Positions 27,151-35,472 of a DNA stretch of 64,000 bases are shown one piece after another. The position numbers and the translations under genes were made by a program. The notes under the pieces were generated by a model. The model ran no database searches and was not told where the DNA came from. It saw nothing but the letters and a program-made list of their open reading frames with translations. Where the stretch lies: positions 82,261 through 146,260 of the forward strand of contig JBJHBT010000008.1 of assembly GCA_050485645.1 (NCBI GenBank). The letters run 5' to 3'. Origin of the DNA: JBJHBP01 sp050485645. Its GTDB lineage: Bacteria; Pseudomonadota; Gammaproteobacteria; Steroidobacterales; Rariloculaceae. The stretch's first letter is position 1. Every line of letters starts with the position of its first letter.

Positions 27151-27512
27151 CCGCTGACCGTCGCTGCCGACCGCGCCTGCGACAACCGCCGGGGCATGCC
27201 TTCAGCTGCCTGCGCGGCCTCAGTCAGTTCGCCGGGGAAGGTGTCTCACGTCATTGACACAGCGGTTACTCCGTGACGTAAATCACCGTCAGATCCGGTA
27301 TGTCGTGCACGAGATTCTCGATCAGTACGACGTCGCGTCAATAGGCCGCCACGGCCAGCAGCACAGTCAGCGGCAGCCACCTGGCCAAGCTGCGCACGCG
27401 TAACCGCATTGCGCTGATATCGAACGTTCTGAACATGAGGCCTCCCTATCTGGAATCCGGCCTGTGCCTGACTGCGACAGTGGACTGGGGGCAGCACGGG
27501 CCGGCGCACTCA
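27151..27512. other. Intergenic region, about 360 bases
   Basis: The stretch between dsbC and tRNA-Leu holds one small minus-strand open frame with a good ribosome site (27338-27436), listed separately. The 87-codon minus frame 27246-27509 has no coding character. No terminator with a T-run was found after dsbC. Confidence 0.5.
27338..27436 (-). CDS. Possible small membrane peptide, coding-like sequence continues past its TGA
   Basis: ATG at 27436 follows GGGAGG with ideal spacing and opens a 32-residue frame: a basic N-terminus (MRLRVRSLARW) then a hydrophobic helix (LPLTVLLAVAAY) and TGA at 27338-27340. The same frame continues for 23 more coding-like residues (DVVLIENLVHDIPDLTVIYV) to TAA at 27266-27268. 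This could be a real small transmembrane protein, or a degraded gene broken by a point-mutation stop. I do not recognise a family. Confidence 0.4.
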   Translation of the reverse strand: MFRTFDISAMRLRVRSLARWLPLTVLLAVAAY

Positions 27513-27599
27513 TGGTGCCGGGAGCGAGAATCGAACTCGCACTCTGTTGCCAGAACCGGATTTTGAGTCCGGCGCGTCTACCAGTTCCGCCATCCCGGC
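27513..27599 (-). tRNA. tRNA-Leu (anticodon CAA)
   Basis: The reverse complement folds as a class II tRNA of 87 bases with encoded CCA. The acceptor stem is GCCGGGA with TCCCGGC, the anticodon loop is CTCAAAA (anticodon CAA, decoding UUG), a variable arm is present and the T loop is GTTCGATTC. A possible -10 box TATACT lies on the minus strand at 27672-27677. Confidence 0.96.
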
Positions 27600-27741
27600 C
27601 TGCGTCGTGAGGTCAGCTGCGTCGCAGCGCCTGCGTGGAGGGCGATACGTTCCGGCCACGCGGCGCGGCACAGTATAGGCGAAGCGCCGCCGGGCAGCAC
27701 CCGCCGCGACCTTTTCCGCGGCACCGGCATCTAAGGAGGCG

Positions 27742-28329
27742 ATGAGTCTGCCGATGCCCGAAATCGATGCCGAGGTGCTGGCGCTGGCGCGCGGCGGAGA
27801 CCGCGCCGCCTGCGAAGCCGTCTACCGGCTGTTCGCACCGATGGCCTATCGGGTTGCGCGGCGGCTGCTGACGTCCGCGGCCGCCGCCGAGGATGCGCTT
27901 CAGGAAGGCTTTGTCGATGTGTTCGGCAAGCTGGCGTCCTATCGGGGCGAGGCGGGTTTCGGTTTCTGGGTGCGGCGCATTGTCGTCAACCGCTGCCTGA
28001 TGCAGTTGCGCAGTGCGTGGGAATCACGGCGCGCACCCGAGGAACCGGTGGAGTCGCTGTTGCCCGCGCCGGTGTCGGCGCTGTCGGCCGATCACGCCAT
28101 CGATCTGGAGCGTGCGCTGTCGGTGTTGCCGGCCACCGCGCGTGTCGTGGTTTGGTTGCATGACGTTGAGGGCTATACGCACCGGGAGATCGGCGAGCTG
28201 CTTGGCCACACCGCGAGTTTCTCCAAGTCCCAGCTGGCGCGCGCGCATGAAAAGCTGCGTGCGCTGTTGTCCACGAGTACCGATGAGAGTGAGTCGAAGT
28301 CATGTCCTGGCGTACTGAAGACCTGTTGA
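27742..28329 (+). CDS. ECF-type RNA polymerase sigma factor
   Basis: This is a 195-residue sigma-70-family extracytoplasmic-function factor. Region 2 contains YRLFAPMAYRVARRLLTSAAAAEDALQE with the -10-binding helix FGFWVRRIVVNRC, and region 4 is LPATARVVVWLHDVEGYTHR followed by the helix-turn-helix IGELLGHTASFSKSQLARA. An excellent AAGGAGGCG ribosome site precedes the ATG. The 3' end overlaps the next gene, a probable anti-sigma factor, by 28 bases, so translation is coupled. The promoter it recognises cannot be told; the following PDZ gene suggests an envelope-stress role. Confidence 0.92.
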   Translation: MSLPMPEIDAEVLALARGGDRAACEAVYRLFAPMAYRVARRLLTSAAAAEDALQEGFVDVFGKLASYRGEAGFGFWVRRIVVNRCLMQLRSAWESRRAPEEPVESLLPAPVSALSADHAIDLERALSVLPATARVVVWLHDVEGYTHREIGELLGHTASFSKSQLARAHEKLRALLSTSTDESESKSCPGVLKTC

Positions 28330-28958
28330 GTCTGCGCGACGATGAGCCCATGGATGCGGAACTGCGCACGCGTCTGTTGGAGGATCGGGCTGCGTCCGGC
28401 GAGCTGGCGAGCCTCAGGAGCATACGCGAAGCACTGCGTGTGTTGCCGGATCCGGAGCCGCCGCCGCACGTCTGGGCGCGGATCCGCGCCGAGCTCGATG
28501 CGATACCGCCCACCCGGCACCCGTGGGCGGCATGGCGGCACTGGTGCGGCGGCGGCGCAATCGCCGCGTCCGTGGCGCTGGCGGCCCTGTGGCTGCTCGG
28601 CGGGCAGCCTGGTGCGCCGGACGACCCGGGGTTGCCGTCCGCCACCACCGTGTCGACGCAGACCCGCAACGACCGACCCCTGGTACCGGTGAACTATGCG
28701 TCGCTGGTGGCCGAGTCCGAGCGACTGGAGCGAATGCTGGGCCAGCTGCCGGCGCAGCGCAGTCTGATGAATGCATCGACTGCGCAGGCGATTGCCGGAC
28801 TGGAAGATCGCATCGCCTGGCTGGATCAGCAGATTACGCTGGCCGCCGCGCGGGGCGTTGCGCCGGAGCAGCGCATGATGCTGTGGGACCAGCGCGTGGA
28901 AATGATGAATGCGTTGCTGCATGTGCGCTATGCGCAGGCGCAGGACGCCGGTTTCTGA
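28302..28958 (+). CDS. Probable membrane-bound anti-sigma factor
   Basis: This 218-residue single-pass membrane protein overlaps the sigma gene by 28 bases. The cytoplasmic N-terminal 80 residues (MDAELRTRLLEDRAASGELASLRSIREAL) resemble anti-sigma binding helices, but the zinc HxxxCxxC motif is absent. One transmembrane helix follows (AIAASVALAALWLLGG, about 88-103). The periplasmic part is helical (SERLERMLGQLPAQ, LEDRIAWLDQQITLAA). Assignment rests on position and topology, not on a named domain. It would hold the sigma factor inactive until an envelope signal. Confidence 0.7.
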   Translation: MSWRTEDLLSLRDDEPMDAELRTRLLEDRAASGELASLRSIREALRVLPDPEPPPHVWARIRAELDAIPPTRHPWAAWRHWCGGGAIAASVALAALWLLGGQPGAPDDPGLPSATTVSTQTRNDRPLVPVNYASLVAESERLERMLGQLPAQRSLMNASTAQAIAGLEDRIAWLDQQITLAAARGVAPEQRMMLWDQRVEMMNALLHVRYAQAQDAGF

Positions 28959-28983
28959 TCATCCGTGAACGATGGAGAAGACT

Positions 28984-29955
28984 ATGTTGCGGACGGGCAA
29001 ATACCTGCTGATTCTGATGGTTGGATCGATGTCGTTGCCGGCGGCGAACAGCCACGCGCAACGCGAACCCGCCACCGGGGCTGCGGCGGCCGACGAACGG
29101 GCGGCCAGGGAATGGATGGCGGAGGAGGCGCGCGCATCCGAACTGGCCGCGGCTCGGGAGCGGATGGCGGAGGAGGCGCGCGCCATAGCGAGGCTGTCGA
29201 CACAGGCCACCTCGCCCTGGGCTGAGATGGCAAGCCGGTTTGGCTTTGAGTCGCGGGCCGCGCTGGGCATTGTCGTGGAGGATGCGCCGCAGGGCGTTGG
29301 CGTCCGCGGAGTGACGCCGGGTGGCCCCGCGGCGGCTGCCGGGTTGCGGGTTGGGGATGTCGTCATCGCACTCGATGACCAGACGCTGGTCGACCAGGGC
29401 GAGGGTGCAGTCGGACACCTGTTGACGCTGATGGAGGATGTCGAGCCCGGCCAGCGGGTGGTACTGACCGTGCGCCGCAACGGTGATGCGCAGGATCGTG
29501 AGCAGCGGATCGAGGTGCAGGTCCAGCCGGGTGGCTTGATGGCGGGTCGCCGCGGCGGCGCCGGTCCGGTGACCGTCGCACCGTTCGAAAATCTCACCAC
29601 TTTGCTGGAGCGGGGTGGTGAACGGGCCGGCAACTGGCTGCGTGGTGGCGGGCTGCTGCCAGGCATGCAGGCACGCTGGCAGGATCTGGAGCTGGTGGCG
29701 CTGACGCCGACGCTGGGACAGTACTTCGGCACCGAGCAGGGACTCCTTGCAGTGCGTGCGCCGGCGGGTAACGAACTCGGACTGCGTGACGGCGACGTGA
29801 TTCTCGATATCGGCGGCCGTGTGCCGACGTCGCCGGAGCATGCGATGCGCATCCTCGCAACCTTTGCGCCGGGCGAGACGCTGCGCGTCGGCATCATGCG
29901 CCAACAGCGCCGTCAGACACTGGAGTTCGAACTGCCGGCCACCGTGCGCCGCTAG
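28984..29955 (+). CDS. Secreted double-PDZ protein
   Basis: This roughly 323-residue protein has a signal peptide (to NSHAQ) and then a charged helical segment in which a 16-residue unit containing RMAEEARA is repeated twice. Two PDZ domains follow: LGIVVEDAPQGVGVRGVTPG...GLRVGDVVIALDDQTL and GLLAVRAPAGNELGLRDGDV...LDIGGRVPTS. No protease catalytic triad is present, so it is not a DegP-type enzyme but may be an adaptor or sensor. ATG at 28984 is favoured over 28972 because GGAGAAG lies just before it. It is the third gene of the sigma/anti-sigma operon. Confidence 0.85.
   Translation: MLRTGKYLLILMVGSMSLPAANSHAQREPATGAAAADERAAREWMAEEARASELAAARERMAEEARAIARLSTQATSPWAEMASRFGFESRAALGIVVEDAPQGVGVRGVTPGGPAAAAGLRVGDVVIALDDQTLVDQGEGAVGHLLTLMEDVEPGQRVVLTVRRNGDAQDREQRIEVQVQPGGLMAGRRGGAGPVTVAPFENLTTLLERGGERAGNWLRGGGLLPGMQARWQDLELVALTPTLGQYFGTEQGLLAVRAPAGNELGLRDGDVILDIGGRVPTSPEHAMRILATFAPGETLRVGIMRQQRRQTLEFELPATVRR
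29112..29187 (+). repeat. Short direct repeat within PDZ gene
   Basis: A 21-base unit, GGATGGCGGAGGAGGCGCGCG without its first or last base in places, occurs twice 48 bases apart. It encodes the repeated MAEEARA segment in the linker before the first PDZ domain, an in-frame internal duplication. Confidence 0.6.
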
Positions 29956-30076
29956 CGGCCGGTCTGTCACAGCTGTGAGATCGCGTCGGCGAACCCATGC
30001 CTGCCACATCACGCGCATGAGATCGGGCTCATGCAATCGCGCGTGAGATTGCGACTGTGGGATCACGGCGGGGCGC

Positions 30077-30082
30077 TACAAT
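30077..30082 (+). promoter_or_regulatory. -10 box just upstream of queA
   Basis: TACAAT ends nine bases before the queA ATG, and no purine-rich ribosome site lies between. Transcription from it would start one to three bases before the ATG and give a nearly leaderless message. The -35 region is poor: TTGCGA at 30049-30054 is 22 bases away. Confidence 0.4.
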
Positions 30083-30091
30083 GTCGCCCCG

Positions 30092-31141
30092 ATGCACCCC
30101 GCCGACTTCCACTACGAACTCCCCGATGATCTGATTGCACAGGCTCCGCTGGCCGATCGTGCCGCCAGTCGTCTGCTGGTGCTGGACGGCATCAGCGGCG
30201 CCATCGCGGACAGATCATTCGCCGACCTGCCCGGCCTCCTCCGCGCCGGCGATCTGCTGATACTCAATGACACGCGCGTGCTGCCGGCCAGGGTGGTTGG
30301 TCGCAAGCCCACCGGCGGCCGTGTGGAGATTCTGCTGGAGCGGGTCGTTGGCGGAGTCGAAGTGCTGGCTCAGGTGGGTGCGCGCCGTGTGGTTGCCGGC
30401 ACCGTGATCCAGCTGCCGGGTGGCGCCACGGCGCGCGTCACCGGCAGGGAGGGTCGTTTCTTCCTGCTGGTGTTCGACCGCGACCCGGTTGACTATCTTG
30501 AGCAGTATGGCCGCGTGCCGTTGCCACCCTATATTGATCGGCAGCCGCGGGAGGATGACCGCGAGCGCTATCAGACCGTTTTCGCTCGCGAACCCGGCGC
30601 GGTGGCGGCGCCCACGGCCGGCCTGCATTTTGACGCACCATTGCTGGCCAACCTGCGTGAACGCGGCGTGACCACCGCATTCATCACATTGCATGTGGGC
30701 GCCGGTACGTTCGCCCCGCTGAGCCCGGACATGCTGGCGTCGCGTCAGCTGCATGCCGAGCGTGTGCAGGTGTCCGATGCGCTGTGTCAGGCGGTGGCAG
30801 CGACGCGGCGGCGGGGCGGTCGTGTCGTGGCGGTGGGCACTACGGTGGTGCGCGCGCTGGAGTCCGCGGCGGCTTCCGGTGCTCTGCGACCGCTGAGCGG
30901 GCAGACCCGGCTGTTCATCACACCGGGCTTTCGTTTCCGCGTCGTGGACGCGATGATCACCAACTTTCATCTGCCTGAATCCTCGCTGCTGATGCTGGTG
31001 GCGGCGTTCGCCGGCCGGGAGCGCACATTGGAGGCGTACCGCCACGCCGTCCGGTCACGCTACCGCTTTTTCAGCTACGGAGATGCCATGTTCGTATTGC
31101 CGGAGTCTCCCCGAACGGAGCTGCCTACCGATGCGGTTTGA
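30092..31141 (+). CDS. queA: S-adenosylmethionine:tRNA ribosyltransferase-isomerase
   Basis: This 349-residue enzyme adds the epoxycyclopentanediol ring to preQ1 at the wobble position of tRNAs in queuosine synthesis. Family blocks are FHYELPDDLIAQAPL at the start, LLILNDTRVLPARVVG, YGRVPLPPYIDR, AREPGAVAAPTAGLHF, THVGAGTF-like LHVGAGTFAPLS, VVAVGTTVVRALES and TNFHLPESSLLMLVAAFAG. It overlaps tgt by 11 bases, the classic queA-tgt-yajC-secD-secF order. Confidence 0.98.
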   Translation: MHPADFHYELPDDLIAQAPLADRAASRLLVLDGISGAIADRSFADLPGLLRAGDLLILNDTRVLPARVVGRKPTGGRVEILLERVVGGVEVLAQVGARRVVAGTVIQLPGGATARVTGREGRFFLLVFDRDPVDYLEQYGRVPLPPYIDRQPREDDRERYQTVFAREPGAVAAPTAGLHFDAPLLANLRERGVTTAFITLHVGAGTFAPLSPDMLASRQLHAERVQVSDALCQAVAATRRRGGRVVAVGTTVVRALESAAASGALRPLSGQTRLFITPGFRFRVVDAMITNFHLPESSLLMLVAAFAGRERTLEAYRHAVRSRYRFFSYGDAMFVLPESPRTELPTDAV

Positions 31142-32264
31142 TCTGCTGAACACCGACGGGTACGCACGTCGCGGGCGGCTGCGGTTCGCGCGTGGCATCG
31201 TGGAGACACCGGCCTTCATGCCGGTGGGCACCTACGGCGCCGTCAAGGCGATGACGGCGGAGGAGCTGCGCTCACTGGGCGCCCAGATCGTGCTCGGCAA
31301 TACGTTTCACCTGATGCTCAGGCCGGGGATGGACGTGATCCGCGCCCATCGCGGCCTGCATCACTTCATGCACTGGGACGGCCCGATTCTCACCGATTCC
31401 GGCGGATTTCAGGTGTTCAGCCTCACCAGCCTGCGCAAGATCACTGAAGACGGTGCACGATTCCGTTCGCCGGTGGATGGGTCGCCGCTGCTGCTGACGC
31501 CGGAGCTGTCCATTGAAGTGCAGCACGACCTCGGCGCCGATGTGGTGATGATCTTCGATGAGTGCACGGCCTATCCGGCCACACGTGATGAGGCGGCGCG
31601 GTCGATGCGGCTGTCGCTGCGCTGGGCGCAACGCAGTCGTACCCGCTTCGGCGAGCTCAAGGCGGAACGGCCGGACGATTCGGCACTGTTCGGCATCGTT
31701 CAGGGCGGCATGCATGAGGATCTGCGTCGTGAATCGCTGGCCGGGTTGCTGGATATCGGCTTCGATGGCTATGCGGTTGGCGGCCTGGCGGTGGGCGAAC
31801 CCGAGGATGAGCGCCTGACGGTGCTCGACGACCTGGCTCCGCGCCTGCCCGCGTCCAGTCCCCGCTATCTGATGGGGGTGGGCACGCCGGCCGATCTTGT
31901 GACCGCCGTGGCCCGTGGCATCGACATGTTCGACTGCGTGATTCCGACCCGGCACGGACGCAACGGCCAGCTCTTCACCAGCGAGGGACGCATCAATATA
32001 CGCAACAGCCGCTTTCGCGCCGATACCGCGCCGCCGGACCCGGACTGCGAGTGCTACACCTGCGCCCACTACAGTCGCGCCTACCTGCGTCATCTGCATC
32101 AGTGCAACGAGATTCTTGGTGCGAGGCTGGCAACCCTGCACAACCTGTTCTTCTACCAGCGCCTGATGAGCGACATGCGGGCAGCCATCGAACAGGGCCG
32201 TTTCGACGGGTTTGCGCGCCACTGGCTCGCCCGGGCCACCGAATCCGCCGGGGCTGTGCCATAA
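31131..32264 (+). CDS. tgt: Queuine/preQ1 tRNA-guanine transglycosylase
   Basis: This 377-residue enzyme exchanges guanine-34 for preQ1. The substrate pocket and nucleophile regions are visible: ILTDSGGFQVFSL, DVVMIFDECTAYP, GIVQGGMHEDLR, GYAVGGLAVGEP, YLMGVGTPADLV and the catalytic FDCVIPTRHGRNG. The zinc ligands are in CECYTCAHYSRAYLRHLH. The open frame starts at 31083, but family members begin with a short MxFxLL segment, so the ATG at 31131 is used, overlapping queA. Confidence 0.98.
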   Translation: MRFDLLNTDGYARRGRLRFARGIVETPAFMPVGTYGAVKAMTAEELRSLGAQIVLGNTFHLMLRPGMDVIRAHRGLHHFMHWDGPILTDSGGFQVFSLTSLRKITEDGARFRSPVDGSPLLLTPELSIEVQHDLGADVVMIFDECTAYPATRDEAARSMRLSLRWAQRSRTRFGELKAERPDDSALFGIVQGGMHEDLRRESLAGLLDIGFDGYAVGGLAVGEPEDERLTVLDDLAPRLPASSPRYLMGVGTPADLVTAVARGIDMFDCVIPTRHGRNGQLFTSEGRINIRNSRFRADTAPPDPDCECYTCAHYSRAYLRHLHQCNEILGARLATLHNLFFYQRLMSDMRAAIEQGRFDGFARHWLARATESAGAVP

Positions 32265-32303
32265 TGCGGCCTGTTTTCGCTGGTCACAGAGGCTCGTGCG
32301 AGC

Positions 32304-32639
32304 ATGGATCTGATTCTCGATTTCTTTGTCAGCCCCGCATGGGCGCAGAACGGTGCGCAGGGTGGCGCGCTGTCCCCGCTGCTGTTCCTGATCGTCATCT
32401 TCGTCGTCTTCTACTTCCTGCTGATTCGCCCGCAGGCCAAGAAGCAGAAGGAGCACCGCGATATGGTTGCCGCGCTGGCCGAAGGTGATGAAGTCATCAC
32501 CGGTGGCGGCGTGCTCGGCCGCATCACGAACGTGGATGAACAGTTCGTGACCGTCGAGGTGGCCAACAACGTTGCGCTCAAGGTGCAGAAGCACTCGATC
32601 GCGATGGTGCTGCCCAAGGGAACCTACAAGAGCGCCTGA
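32304..32639 (+). CDS. yajC: Sec translocon accessory subunit YajC
   Basis: This is a 111-residue single-pass inner-membrane protein. It has a periplasmic N-terminus (FVSPAWAQ), one transmembrane helix (LLFLIVIFVVFYFLLI), the conserved RPQAKKQKEH turn and a cytoplasmic domain with GDEVITGGGVLGRI. It partners SecD and SecF, whose genes follow after five bases. Confidence 0.97.
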   Translation: MDLILDFFVSPAWAQNGAQGGALSPLLFLIVIFVVFYFLLIRPQAKKQKEHRDMVAALAEGDEVITGGGVLGRITNVDEQFVTVEVANNVALKVQKHSIAMVLPKGTYKSA

Positions 32640-32644
32640 CACCG

Positions 32645-34522
32645 ATGAACCGTTTCCCGGCGTGGAAAAACTGGCTCGTACTCCTGGTTCTGCTGGCCGG
32701 CATCGTGCTCGCGCTGCCGAATGTGTTCGGTGACGATCCGGCCGTGCACATTGCCCAGCCCGATGGCACGCGGGTGTCATCCGAGCTGCTTGGCGACATC
32801 ACAGGAATTCTCGAGCGCGAAGGTATTGCCTTCGAGCGTGCCGACATCGACGGTGCGGCCGCCCTGGTGCGTTTCGAGGACGTCGACGATCAGCTGCGCG
32901 GCAATGCCGCGCTGCGTGCCGGCCTTCCCGACTACACCATTGCACTGACTCTCGCGCCGCGCATGCCCCCCTGGGCGCAGGCGCTGGGACTGCGACCGAT
33001 GAGTCTGGGTCTGGATCTGCGTGGCGGTGTGCATTTTCTGTTTCAGGTGGCGCTGGACGATGCCATCGCGCAGTTTCTGTCGTCCTACGAAACCGATCTG
33101 CGCAATGCATTCCGTGATGCGGACGTGCGTGCGCGGCCTGAAGTCCGTGGTCGCGCGATCGACGTCGAGCTGCTGCGAGCCGAGGACGCCGACCGTGCCG
33201 AGCGCATCATTCGTGGCCTGGATGACGAACTGGTCTCGCAGCGAGTAACGATTGACGGCTCGCCCGGATTTCGCCTCACACTGTCCGACAACCTGCTGCG
33301 CGAGCGGCAGGATTTCGCGATCCAGCAGAATACGATCACGCTGCGTAATCGGGTCAATGAGCTGGGCGTCGCCGAGCCTGTGGTACAGCGCCAGGGCCTC
33401 GACAGAATTCTGGTGCAGCTGCCTGGCGTGCAGGATCCCGCGCAGGCCGAGCGCGTGCTGGGCTCCACGGCAACACTGCAGTTTCGGCTGGTCGACATGC
33501 AGAACGATCCCTTCGACGCCGACCGCCGCGGCCGCGCGCCGGTGGGTTCGGAACTCTTCCAGGATCGCGATGGCATGCCGGTGCTGCTGCGCCGCGACAT
33601 CATCGTCACCGGCGATCAGCTGATCGATGCCAGCTCCGGCTACGTCGAGGGACGTCCCGCGGTGACCGTGCGTATCAACTCGCAGGGTGGCCGGCGCATG
33701 CTCGAGACCACACAGCGCAACCTCAATCGCAACATTGCCGTGTTGTTCATCGAAGAGAAACTTGATCTGGTGGAACGCAACGGCGAGCTGGTGCTGGGTG
33801 ATCCGGTGCGCGAGTCGCGCGTCATTTTCAACGGTGTGATTCGCGGCGTGTTCTCGACGAATTTCCAGCTCACCGGTCTGACGCCATTCGAATCCCAGGA
33901 CATTGCACTGCTGCTGCGTGCCGGCGCGCTGGCCGCGCCCATCGTCAAGGTGGAAGAGCGCACCATCGGCCCCAGCCTCGGGCGTGACAACATCGAGAAG
34001 GGGCGGCTGGCGATCATTGCCGGTTTCATGCTGGTGGTGGTGTTCATGGGGCTCTACTACCGCGTGTTCGGCATGGTCGCGAATCTCGCGCTGCTGACGA
34101 ACATCATCCTGATCATCGCCGTGCTGTCGCTGCTGCAGGCGTCGCTGACACTGCCCGGTATCGCCGGCATCGTGCTGACGGTCGGCATGGCGGTGGACGC
34201 CAATGTGCTGATCTTCGAGCGCATCCGCGAGGAGCTGCGCAATGGCAATTCACCTCAGGCTGCAATACGTGCCGGTTACGACAAGGCGTTCTCGACGATT
34301 GCCGATGCGAACGTGACAACGCTGATCGCGGCGCTGGTGCTGTTCGTGTTTGGTACCGGCCCGATCAAGGGCTTCGCCGTCACGCTGAGCATCGGGATCA
34401 TGACGTCGATGTTCACCGCGATCGTCGGTACGCGCGCCGTCATCAATCTCATCTATGGCAACCGTCCGCAGATCAGGCGATTGTCCATCGGAGGCAGGCC
34501 GTCAGTTTATGCAGCTGCTTAG
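32645..34522 (+). CDS. secD: Protein translocase subunit SecD
   Basis: This 625-residue polytopic protein uses the proton gradient to pull preproteins out of the translocon. It has a first transmembrane helix (WLVLLVLLAGIVLALP), LGLDLRGGVHFLFQV, a large periplasmic P1 domain, and five further membrane helices with GMAVDANVLIFERIREEL in TM4-5. The SecD-specific D-L-R-G-G motif is intact. Its 3' end overlaps secF by 14 bases. Confidence 0.98.
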   Translation: MNRFPAWKNWLVLLVLLAGIVLALPNVFGDDPAVHIAQPDGTRVSSELLGDITGILEREGIAFERADIDGAAALVRFEDVDDQLRGNAALRAGLPDYTIALTLAPRMPPWAQALGLRPMSLGLDLRGGVHFLFQVALDDAIAQFLSSYETDLRNAFRDADVRARPEVRGRAIDVELLRAEDADRAERIIRGLDDELVSQRVTIDGSPGFRLTLSDNLLRERQDFAIQQNTITLRNRVNELGVAEPVVQRQGLDRILVQLPGVQDPAQAERVLGSTATLQFRLVDMQNDPFDADRRGRAPVGSELFQDRDGMPVLLRRDIIVTGDQLIDASSGYVEGRPAVTVRINSQGGRRMLETTQRNLNRNIAVLFIEEKLDLVERNGELVLGDPVRESRVIFNGVIRGVFSTNFQLTGLTPFESQDIALLLRAGALAAPIVKVEERTIGPSLGRDNIEKGRLAIIAGFMLVVVFMGLYYRVFGMVANLALLTNIILIIAVLSLLQASLTLPGIAGIVLTVGMAVDANVLIFERIREELRNGNSPQAAIRAGYDKAFSTIADANVTTLIAALVLFVFGTGPIKGFAVTLSIGIMTSMFTAIVGTRAVINLIYGNRPQIRRLSIGGRPSVYAAA

Positions 34523-35441
34523 CGGTACACCCGATTTCAATTTTATGGGCCGTCGCAGGGCGGCGACCTGGATATCGGCGATCCTGATTGTGGTATCAGT
34601 GGTGTCGCTGTTTACCCGCGGGCTGAACTTTGGCATCGACTTCACTGGCGGCGTGCTGCTGGAGGTTGGTTATCCGGCCGCGGTAGACCTCGAGGAAGTG
34701 CGGGCAACGCTCAGTGAATACGGCTTCACGGAGGCGTTGGTGCAGAACTTTGGCAGCGCGTCCGACGTGCTGGTACGCCTGCCGCCCGTGGACGACCCCG
34801 AGGAAGGCGCGCCGCTTGGCAATGAGGTGCTGGCCGCGCTGCGCACGGAGAATCCCGGCGTACAGCTGCGACAGCTTGAGTTCGTCGGCCCGCAGGTGGG
34901 TGAGGAGCTCACCGAGCAGGGCGGCCTGGCCATGCTGTTCGCGCTGATCATGATTTTCGCCTACGTCATGATCCGTTTCCGCTGGAAGTTCGCCGCCGGC
35001 GCGATCGCGGCGCTGGTTCACGACGTGATCATCACGATCGGCTTTTTCTCGGTTACCGGCCTGAGTTTCGATCTCACCGTGCTTGCCGCGGTGCTCGCCG
35101 TGATCGGTTACTCGCTCAACGACACCATCGTCGTCTTCGACCGCATCCGCGAGAATTTCCGTCTCGTGCGCCGCGGTACGGCCGAGGAGATCGTGAATAC
35201 ATCCATCAACCAGACGCTCGCACGCACATTGATTACCGGCATCACCACATTGCTGGTGCTGCTCGCGTTTCTGTTCCTGGGTGGACCGGCGGTGGAGACG
35301 TTCGCGATCGCCCTGATCGCCGGCATCATCATCGGCACCTACTCATCCGTCTACACCGCAAGCGCGGCCGCGCTTGCACTCGATGTATCGCCGGCCGACC
35401 TGATTCCGGTGAAACGCGAGGACGTCGACGAGTTGCCATAG
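34509..35441 (+). CDS. secF: Protein translocase subunit SecF
   Basis: This 310-residue partner of SecD has six membrane helices, the FGIDFTGGVLLEV motif, the periplasmic domain, and VIGYSLNDTIVVFDRIRENF in TM4-5. The ORF is open from 34455, but the ATG at 34509 (MQLLSGTPDFNFMGRRR) follows GGAGG and matches the family start. The C-terminal VKREDVDELP is normal. It is convergent with suhB. Confidence 0.98.
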   Translation: MQLLSGTPDFNFMGRRRAATWISAILIVVSVVSLFTRGLNFGIDFTGGVLLEVGYPAAVDLEEVRATLSEYGFTEALVQNFGSASDVLVRLPPVDDPEEGAPLGNEVLAALRTENPGVQLRQLEFVGPQVGEELTEQGGLAMLFALIMIFAYVMIRFRWKFAAGAIAALVHDVIITIGFFSVTGLSFDLTVLAAVLAVIGYSLNDTIVVFDRIRENFRLVRRGTAEEIVNTSINQTLARTLITGITTLLVLLAFLFLGGPAVETFAIALIAGIIIGTYSSVYTASAAALALDVSPADLIPVKREDVDELP

Positions 35442-35472
35442 CGTCCGGCCGCAGCGTCGGGAGTGCTTGCCG

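Noticed and set aside
27338..27340. TGA in the small ORF read as selenocysteine
   Set aside because: There is no cysteine-like redox context around the codon and no SECIS-like hairpin was recognised directly after it; a stop or a broken gene is simpler.
31272..32780. 502-codon open frame on the minus strand across tgt, yajC and the start of secD
   Set aside because: It lies antisense to three strongly conserved genes, and its translation is His/Arg/Gln-rich with no domain; it is a product of high G/C.
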